Origin: Anabaenopsis elenkinii CCIBt3563
Lineage (GTDB): Bacteria > Cyanobacteriota > Cyanobacteriia > Cyanobacteriales > Nostocaceae
Assembly (NCBI RefSeq): GCF_015245355.1
Contig: NZ_CP063311.1
Span: 765,313 to 829,312 of the forward strand
Length of the DNA: 64,000 nucleotides
Direction of reading: 5' to 3'
Under the pieces are notes generated by a model. The model saw only the letters and a list, made by a program, of their open reading frames with translations, was not told the origin of the DNA and searched no databases. The translations under genes were made by a program, and so were the position numbers. Positions 56,551 through 64,000 of the stretch are shown here, in pieces. How positions within the stretch are numbered: position 1 is the stretch's first letter; each line of letters starts with the position of its first letter.

Positions 56551-56619
56551 CCAAAAATTTTATGTAATAATTAAGGCAATGTACTATTGCTGATGTTAGG
56601 TCAAGCCTAAATAGGTTTA

Positions 56620-56796
56620 TTAAAACCTTCGCTTACGTCTAGCTGATACCGCCTTACGTTTGCGCTTTTCTAGAGGTGTTTCAAAGTGGCGATGAAACTT
56701 GACATCAGCTAATATACCAGCTTTAGACACCTGACGTTTAAACCGACGCAAAGCTGAATCAATACCTTCGTTTTCTCCTAGAACGACTTGGGTCAT
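56620..56796 (-). CDS. rpsU: 30S ribosomal protein S21
   Basis: 58 residues from the ATG at 56796, the start used by the family ([20 protein letters not shown]); an in-frame ATG 20 codons upstream is less likely. The rest is [20 protein letters not shown] and an Arg/Lys-rich tail. It binds near the anti-Shine-Dalgarno region of the 30S subunit. Confidence 0.95.
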   Translation of the reverse strand: MTQVVLGENEGIDSALRRFKRQVSKAGILADVKFHRHFETPLEKRKRKAVSARRKRRF

Positions 56797-56941
56797 TCTT
56801 ACCGCATCCTCATAATCAATACTTTCCACTGCAATTTTAGCCTCAAACTCAGCCAAACATCCCTGGCTAGGGTAGACATCAGAAGCAATTTATCGAAATT
56901 AATTGTAATTACCTGAATATACAGTTGTTAATTGAAATATT

Positions 56942-57793
56942 TTATGGTATGGCCAGGGATAGTGCTAGTTGATATAGTTGACGACGAGGCACAGAAGTGA
57001 TTTTTGCTAATTGTCGGCTAGCTTGCGATCGCGATACTCCCTGCGTCATGATCTGAAGTAATTCAGCTTTGAGTTGTTCCTCTGTCAGTTGGAGTTGGCT
57101 GGGGGGTTTTCCCGCCAAGACTAGGGTATATTCCCCTTGGGGTTCCCGTTGGTGATAATGAGCGATCGCTTCGGTAATAGTTCCTCGCCAAAATTCTTCG
57201 TGTAATTTAGTTAACTCCCGTGCTATGACAATTTGGCGATCGCCTCCCCAAACCGTTGCGAGGTCTTGTAAACTTTCTGGCAACCGATAGGGCGATTCGT
57301 AGAAAATTAAGGTGCGGGATTCCGTCTGCAGAGACTCTAAATACTCCCGCCGTTTTGCTGCTTTAGCTGGAAGAAAGCCTTCAAACACAAACCTATCTGT
57401 AGGTAGTCCAGCTGCACTTAAAGCGGTAATTACCGCACTAGCGCCAGGAATTGGTACCACAGTTATTCCTGCATCAATACAAGCTATCACCAGTTCATAA
57501 CCAGGATCAGAAATTCCCGGTATTCCCGCATCACTAACCAGAGCAATAGCCTGGCCATTTGCCATATACTCTAACAATTCCGGGATACGGCTTTGGCGAT
57601 TGTGTTCATGGTAACTTATTTGAGGGGTCTTAATTTGAAAATGCTGTAATAGTTTCCCAGTGTGGCGAGTGTCTTCGGCGGCGATTAAATTTACTGTTTG
57701 CAAAATGCGCACCGCCCGAAAAGTCATATCTTCCAGGTTGCCAATGGGTGTAGCAACAATGTAAAGTGTTCCTGGTTTGGGTTCAGTCTGCAT
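56942..57793 (-). CDS. rsmI: 16S rRNA (cytidine(1402)-2'-O)-methyltransferase
   Basis: 283 residues of the tetrapyrrole-methylase fold. It has YIVATPIGNLEDMTFRAVRI at the start, AAEDTRHTGKLL, SDAGIPGISDPGYELV, PIPGASAVITAL and FYESPYRL. It uses SAM to 2'-O-methylate C1402 in the decoding centre. Divergent from the PfkB gene with a 30-nt gap. Confidence 0.95.
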   Translation of the reverse strand: MQTEPKPGTLYIVATPIGNLEDMTFRAVRILQTVNLIAAEDTRHTGKLLQHFQIKTPQISYHEHNRQSRIPELLEYMANGQAIALVSDAGIPGISDPGYELVIACIDAGITVVPIPGASAVITALSAAGLPTDRFVFEGFLPAKAAKRREYLESLQTESRTLIFYESPYRLPESLQDLATVWGGDRQIVIARELTKLHEEFWRGTITEAIAHYHQREPQGEYTLVLAGKPPSQLQLTEEQLKAELLQIMTQGVSRSQASRQLAKITSVPRRQLYQLALSLAIP

Positions 57794-57823
57794 GAGTCAA
57801 AAAATGAGCGGTAGGGGACACAC

Positions 57824-58720
57824 ATGAATAATCTCAGATCCCACCGGGGTTTATTTGTGGGTTTAGTGACCTTGGATTTAATTTACCTGGCTGATTCTCC
57901 CCCTGGAAATAATCAGAAAGTTGTCGCTACTGACTATACTTTAGCAGCTGGTGGACCGGCTACCAATGCGGCTGTCACCTTTAGTTATTTAGGTAATCAA
58001 ACTCAACTTTTGGGGGTGCTGGGTTGTCATCCCATGACCCAAATAATTCGGGGAGATTTGGCAAATTATCAAGTGGCGATCGCTGATCTTCAGCCTACTA
58101 TGAGTACAGCACCACCTGTATCTTCCATTATTATCACCCAAAGCACAGGTGAAAGAGCTGTAATTTCTCTCAATGCAGCCAAAACTCAAGCTAATAGTGG
58201 ATCTATCCCGGCAAATATTTTACAAGATATTGACATTGTATTAATTGATGGGCATCAAATGGCCGTCGGTCTAAGCATAGCGGCAATGGCTAAAGCTGAA
58301 AATATCCCGGTAGTCATTGACGGTGGTAGTTGGAAACCAGGATTCGAGGAAGTTTTGCCCTTTGCTGATTATGCCCTGTGTTCAGCTAATTTCTATCCCC
58401 CTGGCTGCAACACTGAGGTTGAGGTATTTACTTACCTGAGTCAATGGAATATTCCCTACATCGCCATTACTCACGGTGAAAACCCGATTACATATTTATC
58501 TGCAAGTGGAATGGGTGCTGTAGATGTCCCTCAAGTGACGTGTGTTGATACTCTGGGGGCGGGAGATATTTTTCACGGTGCTTTCTGTCATTATATTCTC
58601 CAAAGCAGTTTTACCGATGCCTTAGCACTATCTGCTACAATAGCGACGGATTCTTGTCGATTTTTTGGTACTCGTCGGTGGATGGATGTTGAGGAATCTT
58701 CCACAGATAAACACAGATAA
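57824..58720 (+). CDS. PfkB family sugar kinase
   Basis: 298 residues. The N-terminal part has GLVTLDLIYLADSPPG and AGGPATNAAVTFSYLG; the C-terminal anion hole and catalytic Asp are in VDTLGAGDIFHGAF. It phosphorylates a sugar or nucleoside not defined by sequence. The 3' end (about 58698-58730) is a tandem CACAGATAAA array that encodes the last residues (TDKHR). cysQ follows after 20 nt. Confidence 0.88.
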   Translation: MNNLRSHRGLFVGLVTLDLIYLADSPPGNNQKVVATDYTLAAGGPATNAAVTFSYLGNQTQLLGVLGCHPMTQIIRGDLANYQVAIADLQPTMSTAPPVSSIIITQSTGERAVISLNAAKTQANSGSIPANILQDIDIVLIDGHQMAVGLSIAAMAKAENIPVVIDGGSWKPGFEEVLPFADYALCSANFYPPGCNTEVEVFTYLSQWNIPYIAITHGENPITYLSASGMGAVDVPQVTCVDTLGAGDIFHGAFCHYILQSSFTDALALSATIATDSCRFFGTRRWMDVEESSTDKHR

Positions 58721-58740
58721 ACACAGATAAAGAGGGCGAA

Positions 58741-59592
58741 ATGAAGGACTTACAAGCAATATTGGCGATCGCTCGTAAAGTGGCTTGGGGTGCATCTGAT
58801 TTACTCAGGTCTTATTACCATGGTACCGCCAAAAATCCCGATCTCGATATCCAGTACAAACAAAATGAGCCTGTAACTGCTGCTGATGTGGCTGTCAGTC
58901 GATACATTCTCGAGCAGCTACAAGGGGCTTTAGGTAATGAAGATTTTGCCTATATTAGCGAGGAGACCTATCAATCACCGCTCACTAAGCAATCATCTCC
59001 ATGGGTTTGGATTATTGACCCCTTAGATGGTACTCGAGATTTTATTCAAAAAACTGGCGATTATGCGATTCACATCGCCTTAGTTCAAAACTCACGTCCA
59101 GTTTTAGCTGTGGTTGCTCTCCCGGAAGCTGAAAAGTTGTATTTTGCGACTAAAGGGATGGGTACCTTTGTCGCCACCCGCGAGCAATGTTTTCCCATAC
59201 AGGTCTCTTGTGGTAAGCCTATAGAAGATTTAACTGTAGTTGTCAGTCGCTCTCACCGCCATGAACAGCTAGATTATTTGTTACAAAAATTACCATGCCA
59301 AAATCACAAATCCGTTGGTAGTGTAGGTTGCAAAATTGCTACAATCCTGGAAAAACAGGCGGATATTTATATTTCCCTTTCCGGTAAATCTGCCCCTAAG
59401 GACTGGGATCTAGCAGCACCTGAACTAATTTTAACAGAAGCTGGCGGTAAGTTTACTCACTTCGATGGCAGTTTGTTGCAATACAATAACCAAGACATTA
59501 ACCAGTGGGGTGGTTTAATCGGGAGTAATGGCGAACATCACCAACAGCTATGTGATGCGGTAGAAAAGTTAATGGTAGAGTTTTCTAGTTAA
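58741..59592 (+). CDS. cysQ: 3'(2'),5'-bisphosphate nucleotidase CysQ
   Basis: 283 residues of the inositol monophosphatase fold. It has EPVTAADVAVS, the metal motif WIIDPLDGTRDFI and the C-terminal KDWDLAAPELILTEAGG. Acidic ligands are in YISEETY. It removes PAP formed in sulfate assimilation. Tandem with the PfkB gene. Confidence 0.92.
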   Translation: MKDLQAILAIARKVAWGASDLLRSYYHGTAKNPDLDIQYKQNEPVTAADVAVSRYILEQLQGALGNEDFAYISEETYQSPLTKQSSPWVWIIDPLDGTRDFIQKTGDYAIHIALVQNSRPVLAVVALPEAEKLYFATKGMGTFVATREQCFPIQVSCGKPIEDLTVVVSRSHRHEQLDYLLQKLPCQNHKSVGSVGCKIATILEKQADIYISLSGKSAPKDWDLAAPELILTEAGGKFTHFDGSLLQYNNQDINQWGGLIGSNGEHHQQLCDAVEKLMVEFSS

Positions 59593-59624
59593 GAAGGACA
59601 AAAACACTATCTACAGGCTTAACG

Positions 59625-59790
59625 CTAACACCAAAGTCCCTACCTTCAGCGAAGCAAGGTAGGTAAGCAAGCTGGAGCGATGTGGCAACTAGGGGCAAAG
59701 AAGCGACAAAAATCTACAGAAAGTTTTGCTAAAAACGAACTGAGGGAGGTAGAAACCTACAGTTCAGGCGAAGCCAACTGTGGGTAGTTC
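59625..59790 (+). pseudogene. Possible remnant of an IS200/IS605- or IS607-type tnpB 3' end
   Basis: The stretch reads ...KNELREVETYSSGEANCG and stop in one frame, close in style to C-termini of cyanobacterial TnpB proteins, without the rest of the gene. Two hairpins share a similar loop: CTACCTT-cagcgaagc-AAGGTAG (59641-59663) and CCTACAGTT-caggcgaagcc-AACTGTGGG (59756-59784). These may be the RNA scaffold of a lost element. I am unsure. The rest of the gap to 59916 shows only a possible promoter-like AT-rich segment. Confidence 0.35.
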
Positions 59791-59916
59791 ATAAATGCTG
59801 TGCTATATTCAGGGGTATAAAGATTATTTTCGGTGGAGTAACTCCTTTTGGTTTCTAAAAAGCGTCTCTCCGAATCTAACTCTCCACAACTCTCGGAATT
59901 CGGAGACAGACATTCT

Positions 59917-60234
59917 ATGTCAATTTACGTCGGCAATTTATCTTATCAGGTGACCGCAGAAGACCTGAAGATGGCTTTTCAGGAATATGGTACAGTTAGT
60001 CGTGTTCAGTTACCCACAGATCGAGAAACCGGTCGCCCCCGTGGTTTTGCATTTGTAGAGATGGAATCAGAAGCACAAGAAGCAGCGGCCATTGAAGCCC
60101 TCGACGGTGCTGAGTGGATGGGACGTGATTTAAAAGTCAATAAAGCTAAACCCCGTGAGGAGAGAAATTCCCCTCGTGGTGGTGGTGGTGGTAATTGGGG
60201 TAACCGTCGTGGTGGTGGCGATAGACGCTACTAA
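59917..60234 (+). CDS. RRM-type RNA-binding protein
   Basis: 105 residues from ATG 59917, the family start (MSIYVGNLSYQVTAEDLKMA). A single RRM is present: RNP2 IYVGNL, RNP1 RGFAFVEM, then VNKAKPRE and a Gly/Arg tail (RGGGGGNWGNRRGGGDRRY). It is of the cold-inducible Rbp type of cyanobacteria, thought to act on mRNA stability or localisation. An in-frame TTG at 59848 is open but unlikely. Confidence 0.93.
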   Translation: MSIYVGNLSYQVTAEDLKMAFQEYGTVSRVQLPTDRETGRPRGFAFVEMESEAQEAAAIEALDGAEWMGRDLKVNKAKPREERNSPRGGGGGNWGNRRGGGDRRY

Positions 60235-60275
60235 GCCCTAATATTGCTTTAATAGTTCCCAAACTACCCTAACTC

Positions 60276-60308
60276 TCCCCCATGATAAATTTAGTTTATG
60301 CTGGGGGA
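60276..60308 (+). terminator. Hairpin after the RNA-binding protein gene
   Basis: TCCCCCA...TGGGGGA with an inner TAAA/TTTA stem. No long T-run, so it is moderate as a terminator. The rest of 60309-60505 is AT-rich and empty. Confidence 0.45.
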
Positions 60309-60505
60309 TATAATTATAATGTATATTTTTGTATCGGCTATAACTCATAATCTCAATTTTGCTCAACGTCAAGAATCATTTGACACTCTGTGAGCATGAA
60401 CGGAACTAATAGCCATCAAGATATATCTTTTATATTGACATTATATTTACAAAGTGTGGTGAATAGGATTACCCTGCGAGTTTTAGCTTAAGATTATCAC
60501 GAACA

Positions 60506-61243
60506 ATGTTGCGCGTTTATCATCTTCTTGTCGGTGCTATTTTATTAGCTTTTACGCCAGTGGGAATCAGAACTATTCTCCCTAAGTTTTCTCCTGAGGT
60601 AGTAGAGAGTCCCAAATCTGTAGTAGAGACAACTCACAACAGTTCTGAGCAAACCACAGATGGAATTACTTGGAAAAAAATTTTGGGTAAAACCCCTACT
60701 CCCAAGGGCTGGGAAGTTGTACCTTGTGAGGTAGACTCTTCCCTGTTGTGTGTTTATTCCCAAGGAAAAGTTTTGGGTACAGTGGAAATCGGAGTTTATC
60801 CGGTCAAAAACAACCAAAAATTCCAAAAAAATCTCACAGATGCAGGTATTTCCCTAGGATCTCAGCCAGATTACCAAAATCCTGAGTATCAAAATAACTT
60901 ATTAATAGCACTCCAGGCGTGGGTGTCTGATTTCAACGCTACTTTCATCAAAGATCGCCAGAATACCTATGGAAATAAAATTTTGTTCTCAGCCTACCCA
61001 CCACAACCGGTATTAGTTGGTAAACTGCGGGGAATAAGCTCTGGGTTTGTGGGACTTAAGCCAGAGGGTGGAGTAGAAGAGTTACATATCAATCATGTGG
61101 TATTTAACGACAAGAATATATACGTATTTTCTACAGCTTTCGGCGATGATTCTGTTACAGGCAAGTTCGAGTCACTGGAAAATTTGGCAATTTTTCAACC
61201 TTACTTTTCGTCCATCGCCTCTGACTTAAAATTACCCATGTGA
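60506..61243 (+). CDS. Hypothetical membrane-anchored 245-residue protein
   Basis: An N-terminal hydrophobic helix (LLVGAILLAFTPVGIRTIL, about 7-25) is followed by a soluble domain with two cysteines (VVPCEVDSSLLCVYSQGK, about 72-88) that could form a disulfide in the periplasm or lumen. The rest is beta-strand-rich (GTVEIGVYPVK, ELHINHVVFNDKNIYVFST). It resembles no family I can name. Monocistronic. Confidence 0.7.
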   Translation: MLRVYHLLVGAILLAFTPVGIRTILPKFSPEVVESPKSVVETTHNSSEQTTDGITWKKILGKTPTPKGWEVVPCEVDSSLLCVYSQGKVLGTVEIGVYPVKNNQKFQKNLTDAGISLGSQPDYQNPEYQNNLLIALQAWVSDFNATFIKDRQNTYGNKILFSAYPPQPVLVGKLRGISSGFVGLKPEGGVEELHINHVVFNDKNIYVFSTAFGDDSVTGKFESLENLAIFQPYFSSIASDLKLPM

Positions 61244-61266
61244 GGGACTCCACAGGGGGCGATCGG

Positions 61267-62154
61267 TTAAATTTCAGCTACCGCTCGGGAAATCAAACGT
61301 CTTGCTAAAGTTTGTGTACCTGTGTGTTCATAGTAATTGGTAGCTACATCTAGAAAAGCCGCCATATAGTCTAACTTATCATCTGTGAATTCAATAAAGT
61401 GTTGCAAATTGCCAACTATTGTTTGTGGAGTTAAATTATGTTGGGTAACTAACCCCCCCATCCAACCTTTAACAGAGTCAAAGCTTTCGCCGATAAAGTT
61501 TAACTTACTTCCAACATTGTTACCGGGAATCGCATCTTGAATACCTTGGAAAGTCGAGTTTTGGGCTAATTCCTGGGGATTCATACTAGATAGTGCAGAT
61601 AATGCTTTGTAAATAAAGTCTGGACCTAGGGGTAATAACCCATCGACACAAACTAAAGCCACCATGCGAATCAGGGACTCACCAGCATACTCACCCAAAG
61701 AAGCGACAAAATCGCCGATACTGTCCCCCGGAATCCCATTAATTTGGCAGAATGCTACTAACTCTACTACTAACTTTAGGCACAAATCAATAGTTTGGGC
61801 TTGGTTGGCTTTGGGAGTCACCTTGTTTAAAAAACCTAACAAAGGTATTTTTTCGCCGACTTTGTTAGCTAATGCTGCTGTACCTAGGGCTTTATCTGTC
61901 CTGTCCACAGTTTGATAAAGCCACATGGCGCGTTGGTATCCTTGGGATCGGTCATTGTAGAGGTAAATCGCTCTTTCTCCAATTTGTTGAATTAAATCTT
62001 CATCGGTTTCCCCAGTCACAGTTTTAATTGTATTGACAAACCCTACGGTATTTTGCCACTCACCAGGAGCGATAAAATCTAGGGAATTTAACATGGAAAC
62101 CGTTAATCCCCTAGTTGGAAGTTCATCAACTAACTCAAAAATCGGTTTGTTCAC
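61267..62154 (-). CDS. Hypothetical 295-residue helical protein
   Basis: An all-helical-looking protein: TRGLTVSMLNSLDFIAPGEW, ERAIYLYNDRSQGYQRAMWL, LKLVVELVAFCQINGIPGDS, ending ARRLISRAVAEI. No motif, signal peptide or clear membrane segment. It is the last gene of the compact minus-strand series from cobO, 9 nt after the lipoprotein gene. Function unknown. Confidence 0.7.
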   Translation of the reverse strand: MNKPIFELVDELPTRGLTVSMLNSLDFIAPGEWQNTVGFVNTIKTVTGETDEDLIQQIGERAIYLYNDRSQGYQRAMWLYQTVDRTDKALGTAALANKVGEKIPLLGFLNKVTPKANQAQTIDLCLKLVVELVAFCQINGIPGDSIGDFVASLGEYAGESLIRMVALVCVDGLLPLGPDFIYKALSALSSMNPQELAQNSTFQGIQDAIPGNNVGSKLNFIGESFDSVKGWMGGLVTQHNLTPQTIVGNLQHFIEFTDDKLDYMAAFLDVATNYYEHTGTQTLARRLISRAVAEI

Positions 62155-62163
62155 AAAAATCTC

Positions 62164-62676
62164 CTAGTTCAATTTAGCTAGACCATCAAGGTTAAATTTC
62201 TCTATCCAATCTGCGCGATCGCTGGCGGTAAATGAAGGATCGCGGGATAATACTTTTACTTGGTAACGATTATTTACCAGGATTGCTGTTTGAGTCTGGC
62301 CAATTTCCCTCGCGGGATAACCTGCAATTGTCATGGTGCTATTAGAGTAACTAGCCGCTGTTGCTGGTGTGCTGCTGGTATCCGAAATAGCTAACATAGC
62401 CACATCTTGACCATCTTTCTTTAATTTAGCTTCAGCAAAACCTTTTTTCTCCTGGGTAAATACTCTTTGGTACCCGTCACTAGCTAAGGGAAAGAATTTA
62501 TTAAATTCTCCCCCTTGAGTAGCAGTTTCTACAACTGCTTGACCTCGTTTTTGTTGGGTACTTTCCTGCTGTACCTGGTCAAAACGTCCGGGTTCTGGGG
62601 GACTACAAGCGGTGGTTAGTAGTAAAAGTGAGACTAACAAACCAGCAAAAATTTTAGACACGCGTGGGAAATTCAT
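62164..62676 (-). CDS. Putative lipoprotein
   Basis: 170 residues from the ATG at 62676, which begins a lipoprotein signal: MNFPRVSKIFAGLLVSLLLL, with the lipobox LTTAC at about residue 23. An upstream ATG (62706) lies inside the methyltransferase gene. The mature part has a beta-rich domain (GYPAREIGQTQTAILVNNRY, KVLSRDPSFTASDRADWI). Presumably it is anchored to a membrane and faces the periplasm or lumen. Confidence 0.75.
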   Translation of the reverse strand: MNFPRVSKIFAGLLVSLLLLTTACSPPEPGRFDQVQQESTQQKRGQAVVETATQGGEFNKFFPLASDGYQRVFTQEKKGFAEAKLKKDGQDVAMLAISDTSSTPATAASYSNSTMTIAGYPAREIGQTQTAILVNNRYQVKVLSRDPSFTASDRADWIEKFNLDGLAKLN

Positions 62677-62692
62677 TTTTATTCCTGATGTT

Positions 62693-63346
62693 TCAACTTT
62701 CAGCATTGCGGTGTGCTATGACAGCATAAAACGGGTCACCACCGCCAGCACCTAACCACTGTAAAAAATTTGGTACTGTGGATTTATTCACAATTACCTC
62801 TGGAACTGTAAATCCCGTTACTGAGGTGAAGTATTTCTTGACCAATTCCACTCTAGTGGGTTCGGAAGCGTCTCGCCAAATTTGAATGGCTTTTTGGAAA
62901 AACATCCGGTTAGAAAAGCTGATAATTGCTACACCCCCAGGTTTGAGAACCCGATGAATTTCTGAAAATATGGCTTCTGGGTACTGGAGATACTGTACAG
63001 AAACACAATTGAGAACCGCATCAAAACTTTGGTCTGGTAAGGGTAGTTGGGGATGCTGATTCAGATTTTGGACAAAGTAATGATTTAAACGGCGATTACG
63101 TGCTAATTCCTCGGCGTTGAGTCCATGTCCCTCAATATGGCTAAATTCCATCTCTGCTGGGAGATGAGATACCCAACTGCTCATCATGTCCAGTATCCGT
63201 GTTTGAGGGCGCAGACGATCGCTATATAAATCCGTTAGCTGTTGAATAAATCCTTCATCTACATGGGTGACGAAGCGGGGATAGTCGTAAAATAGCTGGT
63301 CGTCTGTGTCGTCTAATTTTTGCCTTTGTTCGGGTTTCAGCAACAT
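62693..63346 (-). CDS. Class I SAM-dependent methyltransferase
   Basis: 217 residues of the Methyltransf_11 kind: ILDMMSSWVSHLP at motif I (the usual glycine-rich loop is replaced), HIEGHGLNAEELARN, SFDAVLNCVSVQYLQYPEAI (motif IV) and LKPGGVAIISFSNRMF. Substrate unknown. It is located between a small membrane protein gene (7 nt) and the lipoprotein gene (16 nt). Confidence 0.82.
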   Translation of the reverse strand: MLLKPEQRQKLDDTDDQLFYDYPRFVTHVDEGFIQQLTDLYSDRLRPQTRILDMMSSWVSHLPAEMEFSHIEGHGLNAEELARNRRLNHYFVQNLNQHPQLPLPDQSFDAVLNCVSVQYLQYPEAIFSEIHRVLKPGGVAIISFSNRMFFQKAIQIWRDASEPTRVELVKKYFTSVTGFTVPEVIVNKSTVPNFLQWLGAGGGDPFYAVIAHRNAES

Positions 63347-63353
63347 AATAGGC

Positions 63354-63470
63354 TTATTTTTTACCTCTTTTAGTGGTAAATACCGTAGTAAACATCATTA
63401 ACATACCACCTAGGAGAATAGAGATCGCAACCCCTCCGGTGATTAAATCCAGTAAATTACTGTTCTCCAT
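63354..63470 (-). CDS. Small single-helix membrane protein
   Basis: 38 residues: MENSNLLDLITGGVAISILL, GGMLMMFTTVFTT, KRGKK. One hydrophobic helix and a basic tail suggest a small membrane subunit like those of photosynthetic or NDH complexes, but no known one matches. The ATG lies 3 nt after the cobO stop codon, so translational coupling is likely; there is no clear Shine-Dalgarno. The methyltransferase gene begins 7 nt later. Confidence 0.6.
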   Translation of the reverse strand: MENSNLLDLITGGVAISILLGGMLMMFTTVFTTKRGKK

Positions 63471-63473
63471 GAG

Positions 63474-64000
63474 TTAAAAATCTACTCCCCGTTTCAGTTC
63501 TACGCCTTGATTCGCATAATGTTTGTGACAGTATACCTCAGAGTGAACCGTAGCCAAATCAAAGTAGGCAGGTTGTTGTTGACAGCGACCAGTAATAATA
63601 ACTTCGGTATCGCGGGGTTTGCGCAGTAAGGCTTGAACTATGGGTTCAACCGGAAGTAATTCTAGGTCTACAGTAGGGTTAAGTTCATCGAGAATAATCG
63701 TTTTGTAGAGTCCAGAAGCGATCGCCGTTTTAGCAATTTCCCATCCTCTTTCTGCTTCTACATAGTCCAATTCCTGGCGAGAATTGCGCCAAACAATTGC
63801 ATCTCGACCGCAGCGTTGATGATCTACTACCTCTGGATATGATTGCTGTAAAGCCGCGATGGCTGAGTCTTCCGTGTAGCCACTTCCACCTTTGAGCCAT
63901 TGCATAATTAATACACGGGTAGAACCTGGATGATTAATTCCCCTGCCAATAGCCTGTAAAGCTTTACCTAATGCACTAGTGGATTTACCCTTACCAGCAC
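63474..64000 (-). CDS. cobO: Cob(I)yrinic acid a,c-diamide adenosyltransferase (5' end outside window)
   Basis: The frame is open to the right edge and encodes the P-loop GKGKSTSALG there, so the gene continues beyond 64000. Further BtuR/CobO motifs are RVLIMQWLKGG, YTEDSAI, IILDELNPTVDL, VIITGRCQQ and the end ELKRGVDF. It transfers adenosyl to the corrin cobalt. It is the first gene visible in the minus-strand series ending with the 295-residue protein. Confidence 0.92.
   Translation of the reverse strand, partial: AGKGKSTSALGKALQAIGRGINHPGSTRVLIMQWLKGGSGYTEDSAIAALQQSYPEVVDHQRCGRDAIVWRNSRQELDYVEAERGWEIAKTAIASGLYKTIILDELNPTVDLELLPVEPIVQALLRKPRDTEVIITGRCQQQPAYFDLATVHSEVYCHKHYANQGVELKRGVDF

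Noticed and set aside
59848..59916. N-terminal extension of the RNA-binding protein
   Set aside because: The RRM family starts at MSIYVGN; the extension begins at TTG and is low-complexity.

Overview
The window comes from a cyanobacterium, very probably a filamentous Nostocales strain. The evidence is two-fold. First, it carries photosystem II genes (psbD, psbN, psbH), Ycf46/Ycf35-type proteins and an SLH/OprB iron-uptake porin. Second, it has many GCGATCGC (HIP1) octamers and the heptameric tandem repeats (TTGACTG/TTGACGG) and REP-like palindromes typical of that order. Species cannot be decided from the sequence alone.

Layout. 1-2.5 kb: the 3' part of a secreted SBBP/Calx-beta/cohesin/dockerin-like protein. 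2.5-3.3 kb: intergenic repeats and tRNA-Asn. 3.4-5.2 kb: YacP-like NYN protein, then an ABC ATPase with a UPF0367 protein. 5.3-7.4 kb: a stand-alone psbD, a strongly structured RNA with a 23-codon leader ORF and its own terminator, and a pterin dehydratase. 7.7-11.2 kb: porin, Rrf2 regulator and cysK. 11.2-15.2 kb: a J-domain protein, a 51-aa ORF, Ycf46, Ycf35 (DUF1257), DUF2997, a MITE and a membrane-anchored GrpE-like protein. 15.3-17.4 kb: a three-gene operon (60-aa protein, DUF427, MurL-like PP-loop enzyme) with its own promoter. 17.9-20.3 kb: rnz and a GCS2-type ligase. 20.4-22.3 kb: an IS607 element (tnpA/tnpB). 22.3-24.7 kb: a ureohydrolase and an FGE/C-type-lectin-fold protein whose C-terminus looks like a diversity-generating-retroelement target.

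25.3-37.6 kb holds three large secreted proteins: a ~2,330-aa phytase-like/CHRD/GDSL/5'-nucleotidase fusion, a purple-acid-phosphatase-like protein sharing a nearly identical Ca-binding C-terminus, and an RTX/cohesin/dockerin-like protein. Together they look like an extracellular phosphoester/ester scavenging and surface-protein island. 37.7-39.7 kb: SpmA-SpmB fusion, a MITE with a second MITE nested inside it, and a small membrane protein. 39.7-42 kb: an AAA-ATPase/PD-(D/E)XK protein enclosed by repeat clusters.

42-64 kb is mostly housekeeping: ilvA, an amidase, an aldo/keto reductase, mnmE, an SDR, an acyltransferase, a GH38 alpha-mannosidase, psbN and psbH on opposite strands with an insertion-like block between them, tatA-pth, rpsU, rsmI, a PfkB kinase, cysQ, an RNA-binding protein, and a compact minus-strand operon running from cobO (cut by the right edge) through a small membrane protein, a methyltransferase and a lipoprotein to a 295-aa unknown.

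No CRISPR array, rRNA or prophage was seen. The best candidates for something undescribed are the MurL-like/DUF427/small-protein operon, the leader-ORF RNA downstream of psbD, and the MITE family with its nested insertion.
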